64,000 bases of DNA, taken from the NCBI RefSeq assembly GCF_019218265.1, contig NZ_JAHUZE010000003.1, positions 186,001 to 250,000 on the forward strand. The letters are read 5' to 3'. Shown here piece by piece: positions 1-8,025 of the stretch. The notes under the pieces were generated by a model. It was not told where the DNA came from and did not search any database. It saw only the letters and a program-made list of their open reading frames with translations. This DNA comes from Maritimibacter dapengensis (lineage in GTDB: Bacteria; Pseudomonadota; Alphaproteobacteria; Rhodobacterales; Rhodobacteraceae). The first letter of the stretch is position 1. Each line of letters opens with the position of its first letter. A program made the translations under genes and the position numbers.

Positions 1-702
1 CACGATGGTTTCCCAGAATTCGCGCCCAAACAGCAGAATGGGAATCTGCTTCATCCGTCCGGTCTGGATCAACGTCAGGCTCTCGAACAATTCGTCAAGC
101 GTCCCGAACCCGCCGGGAAACACGGCAATCGCCTCGGCCCGCATCAGGAAATGCATCTTCCGGATCGCGAAATAATGGAAGTTGAAGCAAAGCTCCGGCG
201 TCACGAATTCATTCGGCGCCTGCTCGTGCGGCAACACGATGTTAAGCCCGATGGACACGCCACCGGCATCCAACGCGCCGCGGCTTCCAGCTTCCATCAC
301 GCCCGGTCCACCGCCCGTGACGACGACTTTCTCAAGCTCGGGGGTCTTCAGCCCCTCCTCTGTCAGCAGCCGCGCGAACTTGCGCGCTTCGTCGTAATAT
401 TTCGACAGATCGCGAAGCGTCTCGGTCCGGGCGCTGTCCTTCTGGCGCGGCGCGGGGATGCGCGCACCGCCGAACATGACGACCGTCGATTTGATCCCGG
501 CTTCGTTCATCACCAGCTCGGGCTTCAAAAGCTCCAATTGAAGCCGCACCGGGCGCAACTCCTCACGCTGAAGAAAGTCCGTATCGTCGAACGCCAACGC
601 ATAGGTCGGCGAGCGTGTTTGCGGCGTGTCGGGAATGTGGTGGCTCGCTTCCCGATCCTCGACCGAATGTCGAAACGGGTGCGCGCGCTTGTGTTCTGTC
701 AT
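1..702 (-). CDS. LOG family (TIGR00730-type) nucleotide-binding protein, C-terminus outside window
   Basis: Only the first 234 codons are present; the gene runs off the left edge. The translation carries the two LOG hallmarks, GGGPGVMEA (about residue 110) and PGGFGTLDE near the end of the visible part. LOG proteins are Rossmann-fold phosphoribohydrolases that release a base from nucleoside 5'-monophosphates; the physiological substrate in bacteria is often unclear. About 65 residues precede the first Rossmann strand ([14 protein letters not shown]), an N-terminal extension. The ATG at 702 is preceded on the minus strand by AAAGGA at good spacing. The gene diverges from dapD across 92 bp. Confidence 0.85.
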   Translation of the reverse strand, partial: MTEHKRAHPFRHSVEDREASHHIPDTPQTRSPTYALAFDDTDFLQREELRPVRLQLELLKPELVMNEAGIKSTVVMFGGARIPAPRQKDSARTETLRDLSKYYDEARKFARLLTEEGLKTPELEKVVVTGGGPGVMEAGSRGALDAGGVSIGLNIVLPHEQAPNEFVTPELCFNFHYFAIRKMHFLMRAEAIAVFPGGFGTLDELFESLTLIQTGRMKQIPILLFGREFWETIV

Positions 703-794
703 CTGCTCGTCCTTTTCTGCGCATTGCGCGGGATTGTCACAGCCCTTATAGCCTTGCGCCGAACGAGACGAAAACGCCGATTTTGGGAGAGACC

Positions 795-1622
795 ATGTCC
801 AACGAACAGCTAGAAGTCGCCATCGAAGCCGCGTGGGACGCCCGCGATACGATCACGCCCTCCACCGGCGGCGAAACCCGCGAAGCCATCGAAGACACGC
901 TGAACGCGCTGGATTCCGGCAAACTCCGCGTGGCGGAGCGGCAGGCAAACGGCGACTGGCACGTGAACCAATGGGCCAAGAAAGCCGTGCTTCTGGGTTT
1001 CCGCATCAAGGACATGGAGTTTCAACCGGGCGGCCCGCAGGGCTCCGGCTGGTGGGACAAGGTCGACAGCAAATTCGCAGGCTGGGGTGAAAACCAGTTC
1101 GGCGCAGCCGGCTTCCGCGCCGTGCCCAATGCAATCGTGCGCAAATCTGCTTACATCGCCCCCGGCGTGGTGCTGATGCCCTCGTTCGTGAACCTCGGCG
1201 CTTACGTGGACGAAGGCACCATGGTCGACACGTGGGCCACCGTCGGCTCCTGCGCCCAGATCGGCAAGGGCGTCCACCTGTCGGGCGGCGTCGGGATCGG
1301 CGGCGTGCTGGAACCCATGCAGGCGGGCCCGACCATCATCGAGGACAATTGCTTCATCGGGGCGCGCTCGGAAGTCGTCGAAGGCTGCATTGTCCGCGAG
1401 GGCTCGGTCCTCGGCATGGGCGTCTTCATCGGCCAATCCACCAAGATCGTCGATCGCGAAACCGGCGAGGTCTTCATGGGCGAAGTGCCGCCTTACTCGG
1501 TGGTCGTTGCAGGCTCCATGCCCTCGACCGGCGGCGTGAACCTCTATTGTGCGGTAATCGTGAAACGCGTGGACGAGAAAACCCGCTCCAAGACCGGCAT
1601 CAACGAGCTTCTCCGCGACTGA
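795..1622 (+). CDS. dapD: 2,3,4,5-tetrahydropyridine-2,6-dicarboxylate N-succinyltransferase
   Basis: DapD succinylates tetrahydrodipicolinate with succinyl-CoA in the succinylase branch of lysine and meso-diaminopimelate synthesis (cytoplasm). The 275-residue product is the normal family length. The C-terminal two thirds show left-handed beta-helix hexapeptide repeats, such as the stretch containing [16 protein letters not shown] and [18 protein letters not shown]. The ATG at 795 is preceded by GGGAGAG five bases upstream; longer in-frame extensions have no such site. The partner gene dapE lies about 8 kb further on, so the pathway is split within the window. A strong terminator follows. Confidence 0.97.
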   Translation: MSNEQLEVAIEAAWDARDTITPSTGGETREAIEDTLNALDSGKLRVAERQANGDWHVNQWAKKAVLLGFRIKDMEFQPGGPQGSGWWDKVDSKFAGWGENQFGAAGFRAVPNAIVRKSAYIAPGVVLMPSFVNLGAYVDEGTMVDTWATVGSCAQIGKGVHLSGGVGIGGVLEPMQAGPTIIEDNCFIGARSEVVEGCIVREGSVLGMGVFIGQSTKIVDRETGEVFMGEVPPYSVVVAGSMPSTGGVNLYCAVIVKRVDEKTRSKTGINELLRD

Positions 1623-1645
1623 TCCAGCAGATTCGGCACTTTGCC

Positions 1646-1676
1646 GCCCCGGCCCGGAATTGGGCCGGGGCTTTTT
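1646..1676 (+). terminator. Rho-independent terminator of dapD
   Basis: A perfect 10-bp GC-rich stem (GCCCCGGCCC pairing with GGGCCGGGGC) with a 6-base loop is followed by five T residues, 24 bases after the dapD stop codon. Confidence 0.9.
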
Positions 1677-1756
1677 CTTGCGACCCATTGAAAACCGGCA
1701 CGGCAGGGTCATTTGAAGTTGGCGCATCCCGCGCTGGTTTCCCGGGCACCCCCCCC

Positions 1757-2704
1757 ATGCATGACGTCATCCTTATCGTCCTGGGCCTTTTTGGCCTGAT
1801 CCTTGCCGGCGACTTGCTGGTTCGCGGTTCCGTCGCAATTGCCTGGGCCGCAGGTCTGTCGCCAATGGTCATCGGCCTGACACTGGTCGGTTTCGGAACA
1901 TCCGCGCCGGAACTCATGACCTCACTGCAAGCCGCCGCTGCCGGATCGCCGGGGATCGCGATCGGAAATGTCATCGGCTCGAATATCGGAAATATTCTCC
2001 TGATCCTCGGCCTCGCCGCCGCTATGGGCGTGATTTTGGTCGACCGGGCCGCCTTGCGCCGAGACGGCACAACGCTGGCCGTGGCCAGCCTCGCTGTCCT
2101 CGCGGTTTTCCTCACAGGCGAGATGACGCGCGGCACCGGCGTGGTGCTGTTTCTGGCGCTTGCCGCCTATCTCGCTTACACGCTCATCACGGAGCGCCGC
2201 CGCACGGCCGCCGCCGCTGTCTATACGCGCGAAGCGGAATTGCCCGCCCCGCTCTCGACCCCCAAGGCGTTGGTCTTCACCGTCGCCGGCCTCGTGGGCA
2301 CAATTCTGTCTGCCAAAGTTCTGGTTTCGGGCGGGATCGGAATAGCCCAGGCGGCTGGCCTGTCGGAATCTCTGATCGGCCTCACCTTGATCGCGGTGGG
2401 AACATCGATGCCAGAACTGGCCACCAGCGTGGTCGCGATGCGCAGAGGCCAGGGCGACGTGGCCCTCGGCAACATCATCGGGTCGAACATTTTCAACTTG
2501 CTCGGCATTCTCGGCATAACCGCGATGGTGCAGCCCCTGACCGTCCCGTCCGAGATCGTGCGTTTCGATATCTGGATCATGCTCGCTGCAACGGCCGCCC
2601 TGGTCGTGTTCGCAGTAACCGGCGCCCGTATCACCCGTATAGAAGGCCTCGTGCTCCTTGTAGGATATGCCGGTTATCTCGCTGTCCTGTCACGTAGTGT
2701 CTGA
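1757..2704 (+). CDS. Calcium/sodium antiporter (CaCA family, YrbG-like)
   Basis: A 315-residue inner-membrane cation exchanger expected to export calcium against sodium or protons. Both inverted alpha-repeats are intact: GFGTSAPELMTSL with GNVIGSNIGNILLILG in the N-terminal half, and AVGTSMPELATSVVA with GNIIGSNIFNLLGILG in the C-terminal half. These hold the acidic and polar residues of the ion path. About ten hydrophobic segments are visible. The reading frame is open far upstream, inside dapD, but the hydrophobic start MHDVILIVLG at 1757 fits the family. No strong ribosome site precedes this ATG (only a run of C), so translation may be weak. It stands alone after the dapD terminator. Confidence 0.92.
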   Translation: MHDVILIVLGLFGLILAGDLLVRGSVAIAWAAGLSPMVIGLTLVGFGTSAPELMTSLQAAAAGSPGIAIGNVIGSNIGNILLILGLAAAMGVILVDRAALRRDGTTLAVASLAVLAVFLTGEMTRGTGVVLFLALAAYLAYTLITERRRTAAAAVYTREAELPAPLSTPKALVFTVAGLVGTILSAKVLVSGGIGIAQAAGLSESLIGLTLIAVGTSMPELATSVVAMRRGQGDVALGNIIGSNIFNLLGILGITAMVQPLTVPSEIVRFDIWIMLAATAALVVFAVTGARITRIEGLVLLVGYAGYLAVLSRSV

Positions 2705-2788
2705 AATCGTTTCGGGAACCGTGCCACGAATTCCACGTTGACCCACCACGCCGGGGCGGACCCGGACCAAATTGACGGGAGTTTTGAA

Positions 2789-3043
2789 ATGACTGGTATC
2801 GGTTGGCTTGCGGCCATCATCATCGGCGGGATCGCCGGGTGGCTCGCGGAACAGTTCATGAAATCCAATATGGGGATTCTCATGAACATCATTCTCGGCA
2901 TCGTCGGCGCGCTTCTCTTGAACGCGATCCTCATGGCCATCGTCGGCTCGACCTTGGGCGGCTGGATCGGTCAACTTGTCATCGGCTTCATCGGTGCCTG
3001 CATTCTCATTTTCCTCGCTCGGGCCATTCGCCGCTCGACCTGA
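2789..3043 (+). CDS. GlsB/YeaQ/YmgE family small stress membrane protein
   Basis: An 84-residue protein made almost entirely of glycine-rich membrane segments (GWLAAIIIGGIAGWLAEQFM, then NIILGIVGALLLNAIL, then a third helix), the pattern of the transglycosylase-associated GlsB/YeaQ family. Its role is poorly defined; members are often induced by envelope or acid stress. The ATG at 2789 follows ACGGGAG; an upstream in-frame codon at 2738 would add a polar segment not expected in this family. It sits alone between the antiporter and a convergent DUF4336 gene. Confidence 0.88.
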   Translation: MTGIGWLAAIIIGGIAGWLAEQFMKSNMGILMNIILGIVGALLLNAILMAIVGSTLGGWIGQLVIGFIGACILIFLARAIRRST

Positions 3044-3067
3044 TCGAAGAGACATGCAGCGGGGCGG

Positions 3068-3748
3068 TCAGAGCCTAAGCCAGCGAAACGCGCTTGCAAG
3101 GACAGCCGCCCCGTTCGCCGCCACCGGCGTGCCGTGTGCCATCAGGATACGTTCAGCGGGCCATGCGAGCATCACGCGTGCGGCTTCTTTTACGGACGGC
3201 ATATTGCGCATGGCGAGCCGGAACTTGCGTGGCACCTGTGGCGCGTCACCCACCATCAGATCAAGCCGCGCAATGAACAGCCTCAGACCCGAAAGCATGT
3301 CTTGCGGAACCTGTTGAAGAAGGTCGCAGACAATGACGGTGCGGCTCCGCCGATGAAAGAGCACGACCTCTTTCGTAAAACGCATGTCGAACACCACCGT
3401 GTCGAGGTCATCATCAGCGCCGGGCAATGGGTCAACACCCAGAACGCCAGCAAAATCAAGATCGCGGCGCTTTTCGGCAAGCCCTTCGGCGCCCCACAAA
3501 GCGGCGTCCGGAAACGCGTCGTGCCAATCGCCTGCATGTATGTGGTGAAAGGAATTGGGACACAGAATATGCGTCACATTGCCCAGCGCCGCGACAGCAG
3601 CCCGACGCTCCTCCGTGAATTGCACCGGCGACCAGAGCGCCAGCCCGTCGCCCAGACGGAACACGGCCATTCGCACGGGATAGGAAAGGCCGAAACTCTC
3701 CATCGGCATCCCATCGCAAATCCATAGACCTTCGCCGAACGGCTCCAT
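3068..3748 (-). CDS. DUF4336 domain-containing protein (metallo-beta-lactamase-like)
   Basis: A 226-residue soluble protein. The opening (GEGLWICDG ... YPVRMAVFRLGDGLALWSPV) and the later CPNSFHHIHAGDW and MAHGTPV segments match the DUF4336 family, which has a metallo-beta-lactamase-like fold without the full HxHxDH set; its function is unknown. The frame stays open for about another 1 kb upstream, but that part is the antisense of the next gene. The ATG at 3748 is preceded by a G-rich AAGGGGGGCGGG site, which decides the start. It converges on the GlsB-like gene and diverges from the exchanger at 3833. Confidence 0.8.
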   Translation of the reverse strand: MEPFGEGLWICDGMPMESFGLSYPVRMAVFRLGDGLALWSPVQFTEERRAAVAALGNVTHILCPNSFHHIHAGDWHDAFPDAALWGAEGLAEKRRDLDFAGVLGVDPLPGADDDLDTVVFDMRFTKEVVLFHRRSRTVIVCDLLQQVPQDMLSGLRLFIARLDLMVGDAPQVPRKFRLAMRNMPSVKEAARVMLAWPAERILMAHGTPVAANGAAVLASAFRWLRL

Positions 3749-3832
3749 CCCGCCCCCCTTTGCGAAGACCCTAGAAAGCCCCGGCGCGGGGGTCCAGCGG
3801 AACCCCGTAGAGGCGCAGAAAGTTAGTGAGCT

Positions 3833-4861
3833 ATGTTCGACCGCCTCGCCGCCCTCCCGCTGTTCGCCATTTTCGCCGTCGCCGGTCTCGTCGTGGTCAT
3901 CGCCTCCATCCGCGCGACCAAACTTGCCGACACCATCGCCGACCGCACCCGGATGGGCGAGGCCATGGCGGGCGGCATCATCCTCGGCGGTGCGACATCG
4001 CTGTCCGGCATCGTCGTTTCGGTGACCGGGGCAGCTTCGGGCGACGCGAGTTTCGCCTTCTCGAACGCGGTCGGCGGCATCGCTGCACAGACCCTGTTTC
4101 TGGCGATTGCCGACCTGATTTACCGCCGCGCCAATCTCGAACATGCCGCCGCAGAACCCGCCAACCTGTTCCAGGCGGTGATGCTTCTGATCCTCTTGTC
4201 GCTCCCCATCGCGGCCATTGCCGGACCGGATATCGCCTATTTCGGCATCCACCCGATCTCGGTCGCGCTGTTCCTCGCCTACCTCGCCGGCGTGCGGCTT
4301 TCGACCACGGTGTCCGAAGCGCCGATGTGGACGCCGGTCGAAACTCGCGAAACCCGGCGCGACGAGCCCGAGGACGAGGCCGAATTGCATCGCTCCGCCC
4401 GCGGACCGGCGACCGTATTCGCGATGCTGGTGGTCATCATGGCCTCCGCCGGGTGGGTCATCAGCCAGACGGGGGGGCAATTCATCACCCGCTTCGGCCT
4501 GTCGTCCTCGCTGGTCGGGTCGCTCATCACCGCCGTCGTCACGTCCCTCCCCGAACTCGTCACCACGCTCGTCGCGGTCCGGCGCGGCGCGCTTCAGCTC
4601 GCAGTGGGCGGGATCATCGGCGGCAATACCTTCGATACCCTGTTCCTCGTGTTCTCCGACGCGGCCTACCGCGAAGGCTCGATCTACCACGCGGTCGGCA
4701 TGAACGATCTCTATTGGCTCGCCACTGGCATGCTGATGACCGCGATCCTGCTCGGCGGCCTGATCCTGCGCCAACGCGAAGGCCCTGCGCGCATCGGCAT
4801 CGAAAGCGCCCTGATGATCGGGATCTACGCCACCGCTGTCGCCGTCGAGGTCGCGGCATGA
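3833..4861 (+). CDS. Sodium:calcium exchanger-like membrane protein, divergent CaCA member
   Basis: A 342-residue polytopic protein with two related halves separated by a charged loop (TRETRRDEPEDEAELHRSARG, about residues 165-185). The C-terminal alpha-repeat is recognisable (TSLPELVTTLVAVRRG with GGIIGGNTFDTLF), but the N-terminal one reads ATSLSGIVVSVTGAASG with AVGGIAAQT, so the acidic residue of the usual PEL motif is absent on that side. Ion specificity is therefore uncertain. It is the first gene of an apparent three-gene unit with the 112-residue protein and the DUF389 protein. The ribosome site before 3833 is weak. Confidence 0.78.
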   Translation: MFDRLAALPLFAIFAVAGLVVVIASIRATKLADTIADRTRMGEAMAGGIILGGATSLSGIVVSVTGAASGDASFAFSNAVGGIAAQTLFLAIADLIYRRANLEHAAAEPANLFQAVMLLILLSLPIAAIAGPDIAYFGIHPISVALFLAYLAGVRLSTTVSEAPMWTPVETRETRRDEPEDEAELHRSARGPATVFAMLVVIMASAGWVISQTGGQFITRFGLSSSLVGSLITAVVTSLPELVTTLVAVRRGALQLAVGGIIGGNTFDTLFLVFSDAAYREGSIYHAVGMNDLYWLATGMLMTAILLGGLILRQREGPARIGIESALMIGIYATAVAVEVAA

Positions 4862-4914
4862 GCCTTGACTTCACCGCCGCCTCCGCGCACCCGTTGGCGC
4901 AAAGGAGACGCGCA

Positions 4915-5253
4915 ATGGCCGAGAAGAAAAAGAACAAACAACAGGTCTACACCCTGCTCGTGGAAGTGGGCCGCTCCGCAGATGACGGCCTGCCCAAAGA
5001 CAGCACTGGCGCCGCGCTCATGTGCTACGCCTCGGGTGTCGACGAAGCCGAAGCCGTGCGCGAGACCGTCGCAATCCTGAAACAGGCCGACCTCGCCCCG
5101 CTCGACGTGACCGGATTCGGCACGCTCGACGAAAGGCTCGACGACGGCCACGACATCTCGGACGAAGAACGCGAACTCATGGCCCGCGCGCTTGCGGAAA
5201 ACTCGGTGATCGTCGCCCAGATGACCCCGTTCTTCGAGGGCGACGATGGCTGA
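4915..5253 (+). CDS. Conserved hypothetical protein (112 aa)
   Basis: I do not recognise a named domain. The protein is soluble, begins with a lysine-rich stretch (MAEKKKNKQQ) and is then strongly acidic, with an apparent alpha/beta pattern. A frame-compatible ATG at 4858 overlaps the stop of the preceding exchanger gene, but AAAGGAG sits seven bases before 4915, so I prefer the shorter form. Its end overlaps the DUF389 gene by 8 bp, so it is cotranslated with a membrane transporter-like protein and may be an accessory or regulatory subunit; that is inference from position only. Confidence 0.7.
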   Translation: MAEKKKNKQQVYTLLVEVGRSADDGLPKDSTGAALMCYASGVDEAEAVRETVAILKQADLAPLDVTGFGTLDERLDDGHDISDEERELMARALAENSVIVAQMTPFFEGDDG

Positions 5254-6250
5254 CCGCGTCTTGCAGATCATCGTCCCCAAGGACGACGTCGAACGGATCA
5301 CCGGCAAACTCGACGAGCTGCCCCCCGAACATTGGTATTGCTACCCCTCGGGCGACGACGGCAGGCAGGCGATTGTCGCGTTTCTGGACCATGTCGACCT
5401 GCAGGACGTGCTCGACGGCATATCAAAGGAAATGGAGGGCCGCGAGAACTGGTCGCTCCATGCACTCCCGACCGAAGCGAGCCTGCCAGAGATCGAGGAT
5501 GAGGACGAGACCGAACGCGTCGCCCAGGCCGAACAGGCCAACGCGCGCGAAGAGATCTATTCCGACATTCGGCAGGGCACAGCACTGACTGTCGATTATC
5601 TCGTCCTGACCTTCCTCGCCACGATCGTCGCGGCCATCGGAATGATTCAGGATCAGGTCGCCGTGGTCATAGGCGCAATGGTGATCGCTCCGCTTCTCGG
5701 TCCGATCCTCGCTTTTGCCTTCGCGCAGACCATCGGGACCGTGCAGCTCATGCTGGTCGCGCTTCGGGCGTTGGGCGCGGGTCTCGCGCTGGCGGTCGTC
5801 GCAGGGATCGCATTGTCCTTTGTCGTGCCTTTCAACGGGGAAAGCGACCTTCTCGATTATTCGCATTCGTTGTCGCTGATGACGGTAGCCCTGCCCTTGG
5901 CATCAGGGGCCGCTGCCGCCCTCATGGTCGCGGGTGGTCAGACCTCGGGGCTCGTCGGCGTCATGGTCGCCGCCGCGCTCTTGCCCCCGTTATCTGCGTT
6001 CGGCCTGCTCCTCGGAAATGGTGACTATTTCGGCGCAATTCGGGCCATCTCGACGGTCATCATCAACATCGCTGCGATAAACCTCGCCGCGCTCGTCGTG
6101 TTCTGGATCAAGGGCATCCGACCGCGCTCATGGGAATCCGACAATTACGCCACATCCATGCGCGTCTCTCTCGGCGCTTCCATGGCCCTCGTCGCGGTGA
6201 TGGCGCTTGCCGTCTACGCCTCGCAGAACGGATGGGCGTGGTTCGGTTGA
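5246..6250 (+). CDS. DUF389 / TIGR00341 family membrane protein
   Basis: A 334-residue protein. Residues 1-100 form a soluble acidic domain. From about residue 115 there are six or so membrane segments, including the DUF389 signature VVIGAMVIAPLLGPILAFAF. The family has no proven function. The ATG at 5246 lies inside the last codons of the 112-residue gene, an 8-bp overlap that implies translational coupling. With the exchanger at 3833 this looks like a small membrane-transport operon. A hairpin lies just beyond the stop. Confidence 0.88.
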   Translation: MADRVLQIIVPKDDVERITGKLDELPPEHWYCYPSGDDGRQAIVAFLDHVDLQDVLDGISKEMEGRENWSLHALPTEASLPEIEDEDETERVAQAEQANAREEIYSDIRQGTALTVDYLVLTFLATIVAAIGMIQDQVAVVIGAMVIAPLLGPILAFAFAQTIGTVQLMLVALRALGAGLALAVVAGIALSFVVPFNGESDLLDYSHSLSLMTVALPLASGAAAALMVAGGQTSGLVGVMVAAALLPPLSAFGLLLGNGDYFGAIRAISTVIINIAAINLAALVVFWIKGIRPRSWESDNYATSMRVSLGASMALVAVMALAVYASQNGWAWFG

Positions 6251-6273
6251 CCTGATTTCACGATCAGGCCGAA
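6242..6273. terminator. Two-part hairpin between convergent genes (likely bidirectional terminator)
   Basis: Nested inverted repeats, TTCGG/CCGAA outside and CCTGAT/ATCAGG inside, cover the last bases of the DUF389 gene and the gap before the convergent lipoprotein gene. There is no T run on either strand, so termination activity is uncertain. Confidence 0.4.
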
Positions 6274-6276
6274 ACC

Positions 6277-6873
6277 CTAGCCGCCGGGAACGAGTTCCAC
6301 ATCGAACGCATTCGGAACGTTCGGCACCCCCGCCGAGAACATCTCGGTCAACGGTATCACGAGCTTGGCCGTCGTGCCGTCCGCACTGATCTCGCCATTT
6401 GTCGCGATGATCTCTTCGGCCACGACGCTCATCGTGATCGCATGACCATCGAACGCCGCCCCGAACATGGCCGCCACCTGCGCACGCTCTTCCGGGGGCG
6501 GCAGATCGCTCGTCATGGCGGTGAGGTCGAAAGACACCGACAGGTTCCCGTCGTTCAGTTCCGTAACCGTGATACCGTCCCCGATCCCCAACTCGTCCTC
6601 AGGGTCGTTCATCGCGGCAAGCAGTTGCTCCAGCGTCCTCTGATCGGTCATCGTGCAGGTATAGGACCCGTCATCGTTCACCTTGCTGACGCCCTCCTCG
6701 CACGGATCCTGGCCCATGCCCGCGATCATCTGGTAGCCCTCGGCTTCAATTGTCAGGACAGCGTCCAGGGTCACCGCTTCACGATCGGTGAAATCCGCCG
6801 TCACATCGGCATCGAAGCAACCTGCCAGCGGCAGGGTGAGGGCAAGAGCGAGGCCCGGAAGTACAGAACGCAT
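6277..6873 (-). CDS. Hypothetical lipoprotein
   Basis: A 198-residue protein with a clear lipoprotein signal: MRSVLPGLALALTLPLAGC, a basic start, a hydrophobic core and a LAGC lipobox, giving a lipidated cysteine at residue 19. The mature part is acidic and threonine-rich, and two cysteines (DPCEEG and YTCTM) could form a disulfide. I recognise no named domain. It is probably anchored in the periplasmic leaflet of a membrane. It is read in the same direction as the Hint genes upstream, with about 60 bp between, so it may share their transcript. Confidence 0.75.
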   Translation of the reverse strand: MRSVLPGLALALTLPLAGCFDADVTADFTDREAVTLDAVLTIEAEGYQMIAGMGQDPCEEGVSKVNDDGSYTCTMTDQRTLEQLLAAMNDPEDELGIGDGITVTELNDGNLSVSFDLTAMTSDLPPPEERAQVAAMFGAAFDGHAITMSVVAEEIIATNGEISADGTTAKLVIPLTEMFSAGVPNVPNAFDVELVPGG

Positions 6874-6936
6874 GAATGTCTCCAGAATGACTTTCGTGTA
6901 CTCTGGCAGCGGGACCCGCGGCTGTCCAGTTACGCC

Positions 6937-8025
6937 TCAGCGATGCAGAACGGCGGCGAGAGACCGCGCTTCCACATCCGACAAGCGTTGACGTGCGAAC
7001 CCTTGGTGCGTGGGCACCGCCGACGCCGGCATCTCGGCCAGCGCAGTTGCGTTCAATCGGTCCCGATCACCCCCGATTTGACCGACATAGAGACTTTCCG
7101 ACCACAGGGAATCGTGCAGAAGGCACTCGTGCCGATCCAGCAGAACATGGTAGTACGTGACCATCTTGAGACCAGGTTCGGCAAGCGCCGCATGGCTCCC
7201 GATCAGCCGCCGGGCTTCGAGCAGCACTTCGTCGGTGCCAAGCATGTATTCCGCATCGGCGCCATCGACCCGGATCCGGTGATCCGGTGCGACCAGAATG
7301 TCCTGCGACAGACCGAAGAACGGGGCCCGCAAACGCACCGGCCGGAACGCACCGAGCGCAGGGACCGTGCGCTTGGTAATCCACCGAACCGGGCGAACGC
7401 CCGATGTTGCCGTCCGCACGTGATCGCCCAACCTGAGCCGCTCGACGGGAACGGCCCCGGAAGGTGTCTCGACCGGTGTTCCAGCGGTGATCCCCGCTGA
7501 CAACCCCACTGGCTCGATCTCATTCGAAATGGCGACAAAGACGGTATTCGACGCAATCGCCGTCGCCTTGCCGTTCCGCATGATCGTAAGCGCATCGAGC
7601 ATCGGCATAGGCAGCGGATCTCGCACCTTCTTGATGTAAAACGCGCCGGTCTCGACGATCTTGACGGCGAGCCTTGCCCAGCGCTCTGGTCCATTCCAGC
7701 TGTAATAGAGCCTAATCCGGGTGTCCCGCTCCGGTGCAGGAAAGTCGATCTCCGCATCGAAAGTCGCACCGCCCTGCCGGAAAAACATCCTCAACCGCCC
7801 ATCGGCTGTGAGCTCCATGATCAACTCGCGAAGCCACTCCTTGTCGCGGCGATAATGCAGAACGGTCTGGTTCGAGCCAGCGGTCGCGATGAACTGCGTC
7901 TCGGCCACAAGCGTGCCTTGCGTCAGGATGTCGTGGCCCGCATTCACCGAATTGTCGACAGGCGCGCCAATGCCGGCCGGGTTGAAAAGGTTCCGGTCGT
8001 GGTCCGTCATGCCGATCCAGCTCAT
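6937..8025 (-). CDS. Hint-domain protein with N-terminal LamG-like region; Hint cysteine lost
   Basis: A 362-residue protein. Residues 1-175 look like a beta-rich concanavalin/LamG-type domain (for example RIRLYYSWNGPERWARLAV). From about residue 178 there is a Hedgehog/intein (Hint) domain with the usual TPSGAVPVERLRLGD, APDHRIRVDG and VTYYHVLLDRH segments. Where the neighbour reads CFVAGT at the first Hint strand, this protein reads GITAGT, so the nucleophilic cysteine needed for self-cleavage is missing. There is no signal peptide. The ATG overlaps the stop of the upstream gene (ATGA), so the two are coupled. The role is unknown; it may be a structural or export-linked partner. Confidence 0.82.
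   Translation of the reverse strand: MSWIGMTDHDRNLFNPAGIGAPVDNSVNAGHDILTQGTLVAETQFIATAGSNQTVLHYRRDKEWLRELIMELTADGRLRMFFRQGGATFDAEIDFPAPERDTRIRLYYSWNGPERWARLAVKIVETGAFYIKKVRDPLPMPMLDALTIMRNGKATAIASNTVFVAISNEIEPVGLSAGITAGTPVETPSGAVPVERLRLGDHVRTATSGVRPVRWITKRTVPALGAFRPVRLRAPFFGLSQDILVAPDHRIRVDGADAEYMLGTDEVLLEARRLIGSHAALAEPGLKMVTYYHVLLDRHECLLHDSLWSESLYVGQIGGDRDRLNATALAEMPASAVPTHQGFARQRLSDVEARSLAAVLHR

Noticed and set aside
3749-4774. Long minus-strand extension of the DUF4336 frame
   Set aside because: It is antisense to the exchanger gene, its composition (D/R/G-rich) is that of a shadow frame, and the DUF4336 domain starts at 3748.
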